Source: Anaerolineae bacterium
Lineage (GTDB): Bacteria; Chloroflexota; Anaerolineae; Promineifilales; Promineifilaceae
DNA length: 64,000 nucleotides
Assembly: GCA_023384415.1 (NCBI GenBank)
Contig: JAHDWJ010000019.1
Location: forward strand, 80,456-144,455
Direction of reading: 5' to 3'
Each line of letters begins with the position of its first letter. The first letter of the stretch is position 1. Position numbers and translations under genes: made by a program. This document shows positions 34,595 through 44,857 of the stretch, piece after piece. The notes under the pieces are model-generated. The model was not told the DNA's origin. It did no database searches and saw only the letters and a list, made by a program, of their open reading frames with translations.

Positions 34595-35365
34595 TTATTT
34601 GATTAAGCCGCTCTCCGCCAGCCATTGTTCTATCGCCTCAATGACCGCCTGCGGCCGCGCTAACGCCACCATGTGCCCCGCCTCTGCGACAACGACTAAT
34701 CTGGCCTGGGGCAGGTTTTGGGCCAGAAATTCTAATTGAGGCAGGGGGGTCAGCCGATCATGATCCCCGGCAATAACCAGGGATGGCACTTGGATTTGGG
34801 CTAGCTGCGGCCGCACATCAAACAGATGGCAGGCGGCAAAATCATCATACACCACCTGGGGAGTGTGGCTGGCTAACTCCTGGTAGCTCCGCTCCACAAT
34901 TCGCTCATCCGTACCTTTGGGCCATTCCAATTTAGCGACCAACCGCATAGCCGCCTGGAACTCTGAAAAAATGCGCCCCATAATGGCTTCAGCCACCGGC
35001 AGGTTGGCAGCCGTGCCTACCAGCACCAAGCCTGACAGCCAATCCGGTTGGCGCAGCCCAATGACCTGGGCAATAGCCCCCCCCATCGAAATCCCCCCCA
35101 CAACCACATTGGTCAAACCCAACTGAGTGACAAACGCCATTACCACATCAGCATACGCTTCAATCGAGGCCCGGCCCGGTAAGGGGGAGCGGCCATGCCC
35201 CGGGAGATCGAGAGCATACGCGGCCGCGAACTTTACCAATCGCACCTCGCCCCAACTCAAATGAGTCCCGCCTGCTCCATGCAGCAGCACCAGCGATGGG
35301 GACTCCTGGCGTACCCGGTTATCTGTGTAATAAAGCCGTTGTTCGTCAATGGATAAGGTTGGCAT
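34595..35365 (-). CDS. alpha/beta hydrolase
   Basis: 256 residues. LVLLHGAGGTHLSW gives the oxyanion region, VGGISMGGAIAQ the nucleophile elbow (Ser in GISMGG), AGDHDRLTP the acid and EAGHMVALARP the catalytic His: a complete triad. Related to pimeloyl-ester and lactone hydrolases, but substrate cannot be assigned. Convergent with rdgB, 12 bp apart. Confidence 0.85.
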   Translation of the reverse strand: MPTLSIDEQRLYYTDNRVRQESPSLVLLHGAGGTHLSWGEVRLVKFAAAYALDLPGHGRSPLPGRASIEAYADVVMAFVTQLGLTNVVVGGISMGGAIAQVIGLRQPDWLSGLVLVGTAANLPVAEAIMGRIFSEFQAAMRLVAKLEWPKGTDERIVERSYQELASHTPQVVYDDFAACHLFDVRPQLAQIQVPSLVIAGDHDRLTPLPQLEFLAQNLPQARLVVVAEAGHMVALARPQAVIEAIEQWLAESGLIK

Positions 35366-35406
35366 AGCAGGTTGACCTAGTTCAATGAGTTAGCAAAATT
35401 ACAGTT

Positions 35407-35594
35407 ATGATTCAAGTGACCATCCATGAAGCTAAACACACCTGTCAAAACTCATCCAGCAAGCTCTGGCTGGCGAGGAAATCATCATTGCCAAAGGGCA
35501 GCAGCCCCTGGTTAAATTAGTCGTGCTGCCAGAAGTAAAAGTACAGCGAAGATTAGGCCATGCCAAATTGCTCAGGCTCTGTGTGAAGAGATGA
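35407..35594 (+). pseudogene. frameshifted Phd/YefM-type antitoxin
   Basis: ATG 35407 begins MIQVTIHEAK, then one base change of frame at about 35437 restores HLSKLIQQALAGEEIIIAKG followed by QQPLVKLVVLPE, the conserved Phd antitoxin sequence. As it stands translation would end early. The C-terminal toxin-binding part is short and no toxin gene follows. Confidence 0.65.
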
Positions 35595-35646
35595 GTATCA
35601 TCACAGCAAATCGTTATTATTCCCCAATACCCTATAACTACAACAT

Positions 35647-35747
35647 GACTCCACTGAAAAAAGGTCGCGCAGAGACGCGAAGGCGCAAAGTTACCAAAGA
35701 AACATTCGTGTTAATTCGTGAAATTCGTGGCTTCTTTCAGTGGACTC
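35647..35747. repeat. 101-bp element with 13-bp terminal inverted repeats
   Basis: GACTCCACTGAAA (35647-35659) and TTTCAGTGGACTC (35735-35747) are inverted repeats with one mismatch. The interior has GCGCAGAGACGCGAAGGCGC and TTAATTCGTGAAATTCGTGG. It is non-coding and looks like a small non-autonomous mobile element. Confidence 0.6.
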
Positions 35748-35769
35748 ACAATATGGTAAATCGTAAAGG

Positions 35770-37206
35770 CTACAAATACTCATCTAGTAGTTGATTAACC
35801 AGGGCCGGGTTGCCCTGCCCTTTGAGTTGACGCATGATCTGGCCCACAAACCAGCCACGTAACTGTACTTTGCCATTGTGATAGGCGGCTACCTGATCGG
35901 CATTGTCCGCTAATACCTGCTCAACCACCCGGCGAATGTGCCCCTCATCAGAGATTTGAGCTAACCCTCTGGCAGCAACGATAGCGGCCGCAGCTTTCCC
36001 CGTTACCACCATCTCCCCCAAAACTTCTTTGGCACTGTTGTTGTTAATCGTTTGCCGCTCCACCAACCCCAGCAGCTCTACCAGCATGGCTGGGGTGGCC
36101 TTCTGCTGGGTAATACTCAATTTATGCTCATTCAGCAGCCTAAACAGCTCGTTGATGAGCCAGTTGGCGATGGTTTTGGGAGCGGGATACAGGGCCGCGG
36201 CCGCGTCGAACCAATCCGCCACTTCCTTATCTTCAGCAATCACCCGGGCCTCATAGGCCGACAAACCGACCGCCTGATAACGACCGATGCGGGCATCTGG
36301 CAGCTCTGGTAAGGCCGCCTGGGCTGCCTGTATCAACGGTTCAGTAATATGCAGCGGGGGCAAATCCGGCTCAGGGAAATACCGGTAATCCTCAGCCTCT
36401 TCTTTGCGACGCTGGCTAAACGTTTCTCGCCGTCCCTCATGCCATCCCCGCGTCTCCTGAACAACCTCTTTCCCTGCATCTAAAACCTTTTGCTGCCGCT
36501 CAATTTCATACGCCGTGCCCTCAGCCAGGGTGCGGAAGCTGTTCAGGTTTTTGAGTTCAGTCCGTTTACCAAAGGGAGTGGTGCCACGCGGCCGCAAACT
36601 GATATTCGGCTCCACCCGGAACACCCCTTTCTCCATATCTCCCGAATTCACCCCCAGGTAGCGCAAAATCTGGCGAATCTTCATCCCATACGCCCGCGCC
36701 TCTTCCCCAGAATGAATCACCGGCTCCGAGACAATCTCCAGCAAAGGTACCCCTGAACGGTTAAAATCCACCAGCGAGCCGCCCCCTTCCAGATGGGTCA
36801 ACTTACCTGTATCTTCTTCCAGATGAACCCGCCGAATGCCAATGCGCTTCGTCGCTCCATTTTCCAGCGTCACATCCAGCCAGCCATTAATCCCCAGCGG
36901 CAGCTCGTATTGGCTGATTTGATAACTTTTAGGCAAATCAGGATAAAAATAATTTTTGCGGGCAAAAACATTATCCTGATTAATCGTACAGTTCAGGGCC
37001 AGAGCCACCCGCAGGGCAAACGCCACCGCCCGCTTGTTGATCACCGGCAGCATCCCCGGCATCCCCAGGCAAACGGGGCAAACGGCACTATTGGGAGGCG
37101 CCGTAACACTATCTACCACCCGACAGCCACAAAACATCTTTGCGTCCGTCATCAGCTCGGCATGAATCTCCAGGCCGATAATCGGTTCGTATCTACTCTC
37201 GTTCAT
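35770..37206 (-). CDS. gatB: aspartyl/glutamyl-tRNA(Asn/Gln) amidotransferase subunit B
   Basis: 478 residues. [38 protein letters not shown] (zinc Cys residues), [17 protein letters not shown] and [13 protein letters not shown] are diagnostic GatB blocks, and the C-terminal YqeY-like tail (from about 330) binds tRNA. With GatA and GatC, not in this window, it converts misacylated Glu-tRNA(Gln) or Asp-tRNA(Asn) to the correct form. Monocistronic here. Confidence 0.96.
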   Translation of the reverse strand: MNESRYEPIIGLEIHAELMTDAKMFCGCRVVDSVTAPPNSAVCPVCLGMPGMLPVINKRAVAFALRVALALNCTINQDNVFARKNYFYPDLPKSYQISQYELPLGINGWLDVTLENGATKRIGIRRVHLEEDTGKLTHLEGGGSLVDFNRSGVPLLEIVSEPVIHSGEEARAYGMKIRQILRYLGVNSGDMEKGVFRVEPNISLRPRGTTPFGKRTELKNLNSFRTLAEGTAYEIERQQKVLDAGKEVVQETRGWHEGRRETFSQRRKEEAEDYRYFPEPDLPPLHITEPLIQAAQAALPELPDARIGRYQAVGLSAYEARVIAEDKEVADWFDAAAALYPAPKTIANWLINELFRLLNEHKLSITQQKATPAMLVELLGLVERQTINNNSAKEVLGEMVVTGKAAAAIVAARGLAQISDEGHIRRVVEQVLADNADQVAAYHNGKVQLRGWFVGQIMRQLKGQGNPALVNQLLDEYL

Positions 37207-37456
37207 TTACGCCCTCAATCTTCCATCTGTAATCCTGGTTTTTCCAGAAGTATATGGCAACTATACCCAATGACCAACGATTGAATCACGGCAAATTACG
37301 ATTTCTTGTGTAAAATCAAGCAGTGGTAAGCAGATTATCAAGATACTCTGGCTATACTCGGTAGAATCAGCCACCAATTAACGTAGATTTTAGGGATCGG
37401 TCTGGAAAAACAAACCCTGATTCATCCTTCATCTTTATTTTCAGAGGAGTCACAAT

Positions 37457-38422
37457 ATGAAACCTACTATCTCCCTCATTGCTCCTGTCTATAACGAAGA
37501 GCCGGTGCTGCCTGAGTTGTACCGCCGGGTGAAAGAAGTTATGGATCAAACCGGGGAAGCCTGGGAACTGGTTCTGGTTAATGATGGCAGCCGGGATCGC
37601 TCAGCTGAGATTATTAGTGAACTTCATGCCCTGGATCAACGGATAAAAGGGGTGAGTTTCTCCCGTAATTTTGGCTTCCAGGTCGCCGTTACCGCGGGGT
37701 TGGATCATGTGAGCGGAGATGCTGTTATCCTGATTGATGCCGATTTGCAAGACCCGCCAGAGGTAATCCCGGAGATGATAGCCAAATGGCGGGAAGGGAA
37801 TGATGTGGTTTATGGGGTGCGGGCGTCGCGGGAGGGGGAGACCTGGTTTAAACGGTTTACCGCGGCCGCATTCTATCGTCTCATTGATCGCATCACCGGC
37901 ATCAATATCCCCCTGGACACCGGCGACTTCCGCCTGATGGATCGGCGGGTAGTAGATGCTATCCGCCTGATGCCAGAGCGCAACCGGTTTTTGCGCGGCA
38001 TGGTGCCCTGGGTAGGCTTTCGCCAGGCCGGGGTGATGTACCATCGCAAAGCCCGTTTCGCTGGTCAATCTAAATTTAGCAGCGTCAAGCAGATGCTTCC
38101 CTTCGCCCTCAACGCCATCACCAGCTTCTCCTATTTTCCCCTGCAACTGGCAACTTATCTGGGTTTCTCTATCGCCGGGATTAGTGTTTTAGCCATTTTG
38201 ACCGTTATTTTGCTGCGCCTCTTCTCCCCCACTGCCCCTTTATTGGGCCAGGCCACAACGCTCGTTGTCGTTCTTTTTATGGGCGGGGTACAATTGATCT
38301 CTCTGGGTATTATCGGTGAATACCTGGGGAGAATTTATGATGAGGTCAAGGCGCGGCCGCTCTACCTGGTTAAGGAAAAATGGGGGCTGGAGCAAATTGA
38401 CCCACGAGAGGCTTACCATTGA
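37457..38422 (+). CDS. family 2 glycosyltransferase, polyprenyl-phosphate type
   Basis: 321 residues. A GT-A domain begins [20 protein letters not shown], with the metal-binding [10 protein letters not shown] and acceptor-side [11 protein letters not shown]. Two C-terminal membrane helices (about 228-255 and 267-290) place it with DPM1/GtrB-like enzymes that move a sugar from a nucleotide sugar to undecaprenyl phosphate. It could feed the GT-C-like protein at the window start or the polymer pathway at 39.5-44.7 kb. Its TGA stop overlaps the TTG start of moaA. Confidence 0.88.
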   Translation: MKPTISLIAPVYNEEPVLPELYRRVKEVMDQTGEAWELVLVNDGSRDRSAEIISELHALDQRIKGVSFSRNFGFQVAVTAGLDHVSGDAVILIDADLQDPPEVIPEMIAKWREGNDVVYGVRASREGETWFKRFTAAAFYRLIDRITGINIPLDTGDFRLMDRRVVDAIRLMPERNRFLRGMVPWVGFRQAGVMYHRKARFAGQSKFSSVKQMLPFALNAITSFSYFPLQLATYLGFSIAGISVLAILTVILLRLFSPTAPLLGQATTLVVVLFMGGVQLISLGIIGEYLGRIYDEVKARPLYLVKEKWGLEQIDPREAYH

Positions 38423-39429
38423 GTATCCGTGACAAATTCGGCCGGCCCATCCGTGACCTGCGCCTTTCCGTAATAGACAAATGCAACTTCCGCTGCCCTT
38501 ACTGCATGCCCGCTGAGATTTTTGGCGAAAGTTATCAATTCCTGCCCAACAGCGAACTACTTACCGTCGGCGAAATGACCCGCCTGACCCGCCTTTTTGC
38601 CCAACTGGGGGTGAGTAAATTGCGCCTGACGGGTGGGGAACCACTCATCCGCCCTGATTTACCCCAACTGATTCATAACCTGGCCCAACTACCTGGTATT
38701 GAAGACATGGCCCTGACTACCAACGGCTATTTTCTGGAAGAACAGGCCCAGGCGATCAAAGATGCCGGGCTGTTCCGCCTGACGGTCAGCCTGGATTCCC
38801 TGGATAATGAGGTGTTCCAGGTGTTGAATGGGCGTAAATCATCGGTGGCGCGGGTATTGGCCGGGTTTCATAAGGCCGAAGCGGTGGGGTTTTCGCCTAT
38901 CAAAATTAATTGCGTGGTCAAGCGAGGGGTCAATGATCATACCATTGTTGATCTGGCTCATTATTTCCGGGGGACGCCCCACATCGTCCGCTTTATTGAA
39001 TATATGGATGTGGGCAATCTAAACGGCTGGCGCATGGATGATGTTGTCTCTGGGCAAGAGATTGTAGCCCTGATTCAGGCCCATTTTCCCCTGGAGCCAA
39101 TTGAGCCAAACTATTTCGGTGAGGTAGCTAAACGGTACCGCTATGCCGATGGGGGTGGGGAAATAGGGGTGGTGACTTCAGTGACCCAACCGTTTTGTGG
39201 TGATTGCACCCGCGCCCGGCTTTCTAGTGCGGGGGAATATTACACCTGTCTGTTTGGCACGAGGGGGTTAGATTTGAAGCGGCCGCTGCGCCAGGGGGCC
39301 TCTGATGAGGAGCTGTTGGCCTTGATAACCGGGGTGTGGCAGCAGCGTACCGACCGGTATTCGGAGCTGCGAACATCGTTTACTCGTTTGCCGCGCAAGG
39401 GAGCGGAGATGTATCGGCTGGGGGGCTAA
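38419..39429 (+). CDS. moaA: GTP 3',8-cyclase
   Basis: 336 residues. Radical-SAM cluster CNFRCPYC (Cys22, 26, 29) near the start, a second [4Fe-4S] site in [18 protein letters not shown] (about 264-281) and the C-terminal Gly-Gly that is functionally required. It makes 3',8-cyclo-GTP, the substrate of MoaC (17.6 kb). Translation starts at a TTG overlapping the glycosyltransferase stop codon (TTGA); no later start keeps the conserved [11 protein letters not shown] block, so this start is likely. Confidence 0.95.
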   Translation: MSIRDKFGRPIRDLRLSVIDKCNFRCPYCMPAEIFGESYQFLPNSELLTVGEMTRLTRLFAQLGVSKLRLTGGEPLIRPDLPQLIHNLAQLPGIEDMALTTNGYFLEEQAQAIKDAGLFRLTVSLDSLDNEVFQVLNGRKSSVARVLAGFHKAEAVGFSPIKINCVVKRGVNDHTIVDLAHYFRGTPHIVRFIEYMDVGNLNGWRMDDVVSGQEIVALIQAHFPLEPIEPNYFGEVAKRYRYADGGGEIGVVTSVTQPFCGDCTRARLSSAGEYYTCLFGTRGLDLKRPLRQGASDEELLALITGVWQQRTDRYSELRTSFTRLPRKGAEMYRLGG

Positions 39430-39496
39430 AGGGGGCGTGGATGAAACGTAGGTGAAAAGGCGGGGAATCACCTACCATTTCTGGCCCAAACACGTT

Positions 39497-39540
39497 ATCG
39501 TAATCGTGATCGATCTTTCGATAATGACAACGATTACGAT
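39497..39540. repeat. inverted repeat ATCGTAATCGT / ACGATTACGAT
   Basis: 11-bp arms at 39497-39507 and 39530-39540, the right arm continuing as CGATTACGATTACGAT. It separates moaA from the first LCP gene and may be a weak terminator. Confidence 0.55.
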
Positions 39541-39573
39541 TACGATCAAATTTACGATTTTTTGGAGTTTATT

Positions 39574-40659
39574 GTGCGCCAACCTGTTTCCCCCCGACCT
39601 CTTGTGCCAACCTGGCTTTCTTTTTCCCTCGCGGCCGCGTTCATCATTTCCGGCCTCACCGTCACCCTCCTGGCCTTTCTTACCATCCAGGAAATGTTAG
39701 CCGCCCCACTCAACCCCCTGGACAACTTCATCGGCGATGGGGGAACGGGTTCTGGCAGCCTGCCTGAACCAGGGATTATCGTCATGCCCCCAGAACTCAT
39801 TCTGGAAGAACCGATTATCCTGCCCGAAGCCACCCCACTCCCCATCTACCCCATTCACGACCAACGGGTGACAATTTTGGTCATGGGGATTGACCGGCGG
39901 CCAGGTGAGCCATTTATCTCCCGCACTGATACCATGATTGTCATGTCTATCAACCCAGCCGATAACAGTGCTGTTATGCTCTCCATCCCCCGTGACCTGT
40001 ATGTGCAGATACCAGGACACGGCCGCAACCGAATCAACACCGCCTTCGTCTTTGGCTCACGAGGTAACAACCCGGCCGCTGGGGCGGAATTGGCCATGGA
40101 AACAGTAGAATATAATCTAGGCATACCCATTGATCATTATTTGATGGTAGACTTTAGTGCCGTTGTTCGTGGCGTAGATGCCATCGGTGGTATTGAGGTA
40201 GATGTGCCCTTTGATATTTATGACCCCACTTTCCCGGATATGAATTATGGCTATGATCCTCTCTATATTCCCGCCGGGAGACAGCATTTAGATGGGGCAC
40301 TGACCCTCAAATATGCCCGCACCCGTCATGTGGACAATGATTTTGGCCGGGCCAACCGGCAGCAGCAGGTGGTGTTGGCGGTGCGGAGTAAGGTGTTGAG
40401 CCTGGGTGTTACGCAATTGTTGGGTCAATTACCGTTCTTTTACCAACAGTTAAACGAGGGCATTCGTACTGACCTTTCGATTGATCAGATGTTGACCCTG
40501 GCCCAGGCTGCCAGCCAGGTACCCACGGAAAACATTCGCAGTGAAGTGATTGATTATGATTATGTGGTAGGCCACCGGACGGAAGAGGGGGCCAGTGTGT
40601 TGGTGATGATCAATGACCGGGTGGCCCGGCTGATTGAAGAGCTTTTTTATGAGCAGTAA
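39574..40659 (+). CDS. LytR-CpsA-Psr (LCP) family protein 1
   Basis: 361 residues from GTG 39574, 6 nt after TTGGAG. One N-terminal membrane helix (about 15-37), then the LCP domain: VTILVMGIDRRPGE, RTDTMIVMSINP, MLSIPRDLYVQIPG, and the Arg-rich LKYARTRHVDNDFGRANRQQQV. LCP proteins move glycopolymers from a lipid carrier onto peptidoglycan or cell-surface acceptors. This one has no LytR_C domain, unlike the two that follow. Its end overlaps the ABC-2 permease by 11 bp, implying a common task. Confidence 0.9.
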   Translation: MRQPVSPRPLVPTWLSFSLAAAFIISGLTVTLLAFLTIQEMLAAPLNPLDNFIGDGGTGSGSLPEPGIIVMPPELILEEPIILPEATPLPIYPIHDQRVTILVMGIDRRPGEPFISRTDTMIVMSINPADNSAVMLSIPRDLYVQIPGHGRNRINTAFVFGSRGNNPAAGAELAMETVEYNLGIPIDHYLMVDFSAVVRGVDAIGGIEVDVPFDIYDPTFPDMNYGYDPLYIPAGRQHLDGALTLKYARTRHVDNDFGRANRQQQVVLAVRSKVLSLGVTQLLGQLPFFYQQLNEGIRTDLSIDQMLTLAQAASQVPTENIRSEVIDYDYVVGHRTEEGASVLVMINDRVARLIEELFYEQ

Positions 40660-41536
40660 GCTGCCTTTGCCCGCCCTTGCTGATGAAACGCCTTCATTGT
40701 GGGGTCGCGGCCGCGATCATTTGCGTGAGCTGCTCCATTACCGCTACCTGTTGCAAAACCTCATCGTTCGGGACCTCAAAGTCCGGTACAAAAACTCCAT
40801 CTTAGGAATCGCCTGGAGTATGCTCAACCCCCTGCTGATGATGATGGTGTTCACCCTCATCTTTGGCGTTCTCTCCCGCAATGATGCCATTCGCGATTAC
40901 CCTGTCTTTTTCCTCGTCGGCATTTTGCCCTGGAACTTCTTCAGCGGCTCTCTTATGGGGGGCACAGTGGCCTTTGCCAACAACAGCAACCTGATCAAAA
41001 AGGTATATTTCCCCCGTGAACTGCTGCCGCTCGGTATCATCCTGGCGAATCTGGTTAATTTCCTGATCGCCTTTGTAGTTCTGGTTGTTTTTCTTTATCT
41101 TTTTGGCCTGGGGCTGACGGTAAACGCTCTGTGGGTACCGGTCATCTTGCTCATCCAGATCATGTTTACCCTGGGGCTGGCCTTGCTGCTGGGGTCGCTG
41201 CATGTTTTTTTCCGTGACGTAGTCATGGTGTTGGATGTGGTCATGCTGGCCTGGTTTTTTCTCACCCCCATTATTTACCCGCTGGAGCAGTTGGGATCAG
41301 AGCTGACTCTGGCCGGGGTCACCTTTAATCCGGCGGTGGTGATGCGCTGGGTTAATCCGATGGCTTCGATTATTGACGGGTATCGTACGGTGTTATGGGG
41401 AACAATGGGGAGTGAGGGCGCGGCCGCGATGGACCCCGCTTATCTTCTCCGCACCGCCGCCACCGCCCTGGTCACTTTGATCATCGGGTACACCACATTT
41501 ACCCGCACCCAACATCTGTTTGGGGAAAAATTATAG
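40649..41536 (+). CDS. ABC-2 type polysaccharide exporter permease (Wzm/TagG/RfbA type)
   Basis: 295 residues from ATG 40649. The N-terminal cytoplasmic part HYRYLLQNLIVRDLKVRYKN and the SILGIAWSMLNPLLMM segment are characteristic of O-antigen/teichoic-acid exporters; about six membrane helices follow. It needs a separate ATPase (Wzt/TagH type), which is not in this window. Sandwiched between LCP genes, it probably exports the lipid-linked polymer they attach. Confidence 0.88.
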   Translation: MSSKLPLPALADETPSLWGRGRDHLRELLHYRYLLQNLIVRDLKVRYKNSILGIAWSMLNPLLMMMVFTLIFGVLSRNDAIRDYPVFFLVGILPWNFFSGSLMGGTVAFANNSNLIKKVYFPRELLPLGIILANLVNFLIAFVVLVVFLYLFGLGLTVNALWVPVILLIQIMFTLGLALLLGSLHVFFRDVVMVLDVVMLAWFFLTPIIYPLEQLGSELTLAGVTFNPAVVMRWVNPMASIIDGYRTVLWGTMGSEGAAAMDPAYLLRTAATALVTLIIGYTTFTRTQHLFGEKL

Positions 41537-41540
41537 GACA

Positions 41541-43103
41541 ATGAAAGCAAGCTCACCGTGGCTAATCCCAATAAGTTTATTGACTTTACTGTTGTTCGCT
41601 ATCGGGATTATCGCCATTCTTCTCTGGGGAACAGCCAATAACACTCCCATCAGCCGGGTATTGCCCACCTTTGTCCCCATCGCCGTGGCCGGCGCTGACA
41701 CCGCCACCCGCTCCCTAGATGAAACACCACTGCCCGCCACTTATACCCCCATCCCCTCAGTCACAGCCCACCCCAACAGCTCCCCAACCCCACGCCCATC
41801 CCTCACCCCCACCGCCGAGCCAACCCTGACCCCCAGCCAGACCCCTACCCCCCGGGTGTTAGCCCCAGGCGTCCGCTTTGATGGCACTGTCATCCCTCCG
41901 CTCACCCCACCAGTGACGGCTATCCCCACCGCTGTGCCCACTTTTGCCCCTTCACGAGACATCACCACCATTTTGCTCTTGGGCAGTGACACAGTAGGCG
42001 GGGTTGGGCGCACAGATACGATGATTCTGGTGGCCGTCAACCGCAATCTTAAAACCGCTTCGATGCTTTCCCTGCCGCGTGATCTCTATGTGTATATCCC
42101 CGGCTGGACAATGAACCGGCTCAATACGGCTATGGCTCGCGGCGAAAGCAGCGGCTACCCTGGGGGTGGGGTGGCCCTACTCATGGACACCATCAAATAT
42201 AATTTTGGTGTCCAGGTAGATTATTACGCCCAGGTGGATTTTGTCAGCTTTAAGACGATTGTGGATGCCATCGGTGGGGTGGAGTTGGTGGTGACGTGCA
42301 GCTACGCAGATTGGCGGCTTAAATCACCAGAGCTTAACCCACACGTGGAAGATAATTGGGAGATTTTTACCCTGGAGAGAGGGGTGCAGCAGATGGATGG
42401 GGACCTGGCCCTCTGGTATGCCCGCTCCCGACTGCACTCCAGCGATTTTGATCGCGGCCGCCGCCAGCAGCAGCTTCTCCGGGCCATGTTTAATAAAGGG
42501 GTAGATGTCAACCTGCTCTCGCAAATCCCCACCCTATGGGAGACGTACCGGGAAACGGTGCGGACGAACCTGGATATTGGCACTATTTTGCAGTTGGCTT
42601 CGATTGCTCCCCAGGTACGGCAAAATGGGATCCAAAATTTGTACCTGGTAGGCAATGACCAGATTCGCTCCTGGACGGTGCCGGAGACGGGTGCGGCCGT
42701 GCAGCTGCCTAATTGGGAACGAATGCAAGAGACCTTTACCCGCCTCTATTTGCCCCCATCACTGAACCGGGCGACGCGGCCGCCTATCACCGTAGAGCTG
42801 CTTAATGCCACCGGCGATCCGGTAATGAGTACCCTGACTGCCGAAAATCTGGCCTGGTACGGGTTCATCCCCATTGTCAATGAGACGCCGGTAGCCACCC
42901 AAACCAATACGGTCATTAACTATTACGCCAGCAACTTCAAAGGCTCTTATGATTGGCTCCTCAGTTGGGTAATGAATGAGTACGCCTCAACCATCCAACT
43001 TGTGCCTGATACACCCTACCCGTACAATTACCAAATCACCATCGGCACGGAATATAATCCCTGCCGTCCCTCATTGTACGCACCGAAGATTGATTTAGAG
43101 TGA
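41541..43103 (+). CDS. LytR-CpsA-Psr family protein 2 with LytR_C domain
   Basis: 520 residues from ATG 41541, 4 bp after the permease. A membrane helix (about 5-28), an outside Pro/Thr-rich stalk (to about 140), the LCP domain (TTILLLGSDTVGG, RTDTMILVAVNR, MLSLPRDLYVYIPG, LWYARSR with GRRQQQLL), and a C-terminal LytR_C domain starting PPITVELLNATGD. Key LCP Asp and Arg residues are kept. It is a close paralogue of protein 3. Confidence 0.9.
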   Translation: MKASSPWLIPISLLTLLLFAIGIIAILLWGTANNTPISRVLPTFVPIAVAGADTATRSLDETPLPATYTPIPSVTAHPNSSPTPRPSLTPTAEPTLTPSQTPTPRVLAPGVRFDGTVIPPLTPPVTAIPTAVPTFAPSRDITTILLLGSDTVGGVGRTDTMILVAVNRNLKTASMLSLPRDLYVYIPGWTMNRLNTAMARGESSGYPGGGVALLMDTIKYNFGVQVDYYAQVDFVSFKTIVDAIGGVELVVTCSYADWRLKSPELNPHVEDNWEIFTLERGVQQMDGDLALWYARSRLHSSDFDRGRRQQQLLRAMFNKGVDVNLLSQIPTLWETYRETVRTNLDIGTILQLASIAPQVRQNGIQNLYLVGNDQIRSWTVPETGAAVQLPNWERMQETFTRLYLPPSLNRATRPPITVELLNATGDPVMSTLTAENLAWYGFIPIVNETPVATQTNTVINYYASNFKGSYDWLLSWVMNEYASTIQLVPDTPYPYNYQITIGTEYNPCRPSLYAPKIDLE

Positions 43104-43222
43104 GGTAAGAGGGCTAAGGTGTGAGGTATAAGGAGTGAGGGACAAGGAGAGCGCGAGACTGCTCACTGATTACGACTCACTCGCCAACTCGCCAACTCAC
43201 CAACTCGCCTACTCGCTGCCTG
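43104..43222. repeat. low-complexity tract between LCP genes 2 and 3
   Basis: GTGAGGTAAGAGGGCTAAGG and CTCGCCAACTCGCCAACTC-type units. CTCGCC/GGCGAG tracts of the same kind stand at 18140, 44750, 47045, 48845 and 50945. Confidence 0.55.
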
Positions 43223-43232
43223 GAACGCACCT

Positions 43233-44735
43233 GTGAAACCTTATTTCCCCTCCCGCTTTGTTTTTTTGCTGCTCATCCTGGCTGTTTTGGTGGGGGTGTT
43301 TCAGTTTGCCTGGAGACGACCATCAGAAGCCAGACCAGTGGGGCAGCCGACGCTAGTTCGACTCGCGGCCGCGCCCTCGGCCACCCCCTTGCCCATCATT
43401 CTCACCTTCACCCCCATCCCCACCGTCACCAACACACCCACCCCTGGCCCATCACCAACCCCCACCCAGACCCCAACGGCAACCCCCATTCCTTCAGCCA
43501 CACCGACGGCTGTCCCCATCCTTCGGCCTACCTTGCCCCATTTTGAACCATATCCTGGGGTAGTCGTAAGCGGCACCATCACCACCACTCTGGCAATTCC
43601 CACCCAGGTGCCCCCCTTTGCCATTCCTCGTAATGTCGTCAACATTTTGCTTATGGGCAAAGATGCCACCGGCGTAGACCACACCGATACCATCATCATT
43701 GTCTCGGTGAACCGGGATGAGAAAACAGCAGCTATGGTTTCTATTCCCCGTGATTTGTATGTCTACATACCAGGCAAAATCATGGGGCGCATCAATACCG
43801 CCGTTACCCTGGGCGGCCCACCGCTCCTGGCCGATACAATTTTGTACAATCTGGGCATTCCTATTGATTATTATGCCCAGGTGGATTTTGATGGGTTCAT
43901 CCAGATTGTGGATGCTGTGGGCGGGGTCAATATGGCTGTCTCTTGTGGCTTTACTGATCATCGGCTCATCAGCCCTGATTTAGACCCGGAAGATGAGGAA
44001 AGTTGGGAGCTGTTTACCCTGGAGCCAGGGATGCACCAGATGGATGGGGAGTTGGCCCTGTGGTATGTCCGTTCCCGTAATTCGGCCACCGGCGATGATT
44101 ATGGCCGCGGCCGCCGTCAGCAGCAGCTGCTCCGCGCCCTGTTCAATAAAGGGTTAGACCTCAATCTCGTGCCTCAGGTGCCGACCCTTTATCAGACGTA
44201 TCGCAACACCATCACTACCAATATGGATATTGGGGCTATCTTGCAGTTAGCCGCCATCGCTCCCCAGGTACGGCAAAATGGTATCCAAAATTTATATCTG
44301 CGTGACGATGTTGTCACTTATACCACCCCCAGTGGAGCCAATGTGCTGCTGCCCAATTGGGAAACGATGCAGCTAACCCTAAACCGCTTATACCAGCCAC
44401 CGGTGTTAAATCAGGCCAACCGCCCTCCCATTAGCGTGGAGATTATCAATGCCAGCGGCAATCCGCAAATGGCCCTGTTAGCGGCTGATAATCTGGCCTG
44501 GTATGGGTTTATCCCTATAATCAGTGAAACGTCGCGGCCGCAGCAAGCCAACAGTGAAATCCGTTATTTTGCCGCTAACTTCAAAGGGTCGTATGATTGG
44601 CTCATCAGCCGGGTGATGAACTTCCCCCTGGCTCAAATCGAACTCGTGCCCGATACCCCCAGCCAGACCCAATACCAGGTCATTCTGGGAAGTAGTTTTG
44701 ACCCTTGTGTGCCGCAGTTTTTTACTGGACAATAG
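43233..44735 (+). CDS. LytR-CpsA-Psr family protein 3 with LytR_C domain
   Basis: 500 residues from GTG 43233. Same plan as protein 2: membrane helix (about 7-26), Thr/Pro stalk, LCP domain (VNILLMGKDATG, HTDTIIIVSVNR, MVSIPRDLYVYIPG, LWYVRSRN with GRRQQQLL), LytR_C domain starting PPISVEIINASGN. Over the last 360 residues it is very similar to protein 2, so the two arose by duplication. The low-complexity tract between them may mark the duplication joint. Confidence 0.9.
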   Translation: MKPYFPSRFVFLLLILAVLVGVFQFAWRRPSEARPVGQPTLVRLAAAPSATPLPIILTFTPIPTVTNTPTPGPSPTPTQTPTATPIPSATPTAVPILRPTLPHFEPYPGVVVSGTITTTLAIPTQVPPFAIPRNVVNILLMGKDATGVDHTDTIIIVSVNRDEKTAAMVSIPRDLYVYIPGKIMGRINTAVTLGGPPLLADTILYNLGIPIDYYAQVDFDGFIQIVDAVGGVNMAVSCGFTDHRLISPDLDPEDEESWELFTLEPGMHQMDGELALWYVRSRNSATGDDYGRGRRQQQLLRALFNKGLDLNLVPQVPTLYQTYRNTITTNMDIGAILQLAAIAPQVRQNGIQNLYLRDDVVTYTTPSGANVLLPNWETMQLTLNRLYQPPVLNQANRPPISVEIINASGNPQMALLAADNLAWYGFIPIISETSRPQQANSEIRYFAANFKGSYDWLISRVMNFPLAQIELVPDTPSQTQYQVILGSSFDPCVPQFFTGQ

Positions 44736-44857
44736 CCGTTGGTAGTGAGCGAGTTTGCGAGTGAGCGGGTGAGTGAGTTTGCACTTCCCCGCGTCTCCAG
44801 TCTCCAATCTCCAGTTTCCACTCTCTTAATCTCTCAATCACCCATCAAGGAGGAAAA

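Noticed and set aside
41741-42046. Gly/Val-rich minus-strand frame, and a similar one at 43301-43699
   Set aside because: Antisense of the Pro/Thr stalks of LCP proteins 2 and 3; low-complexity only.
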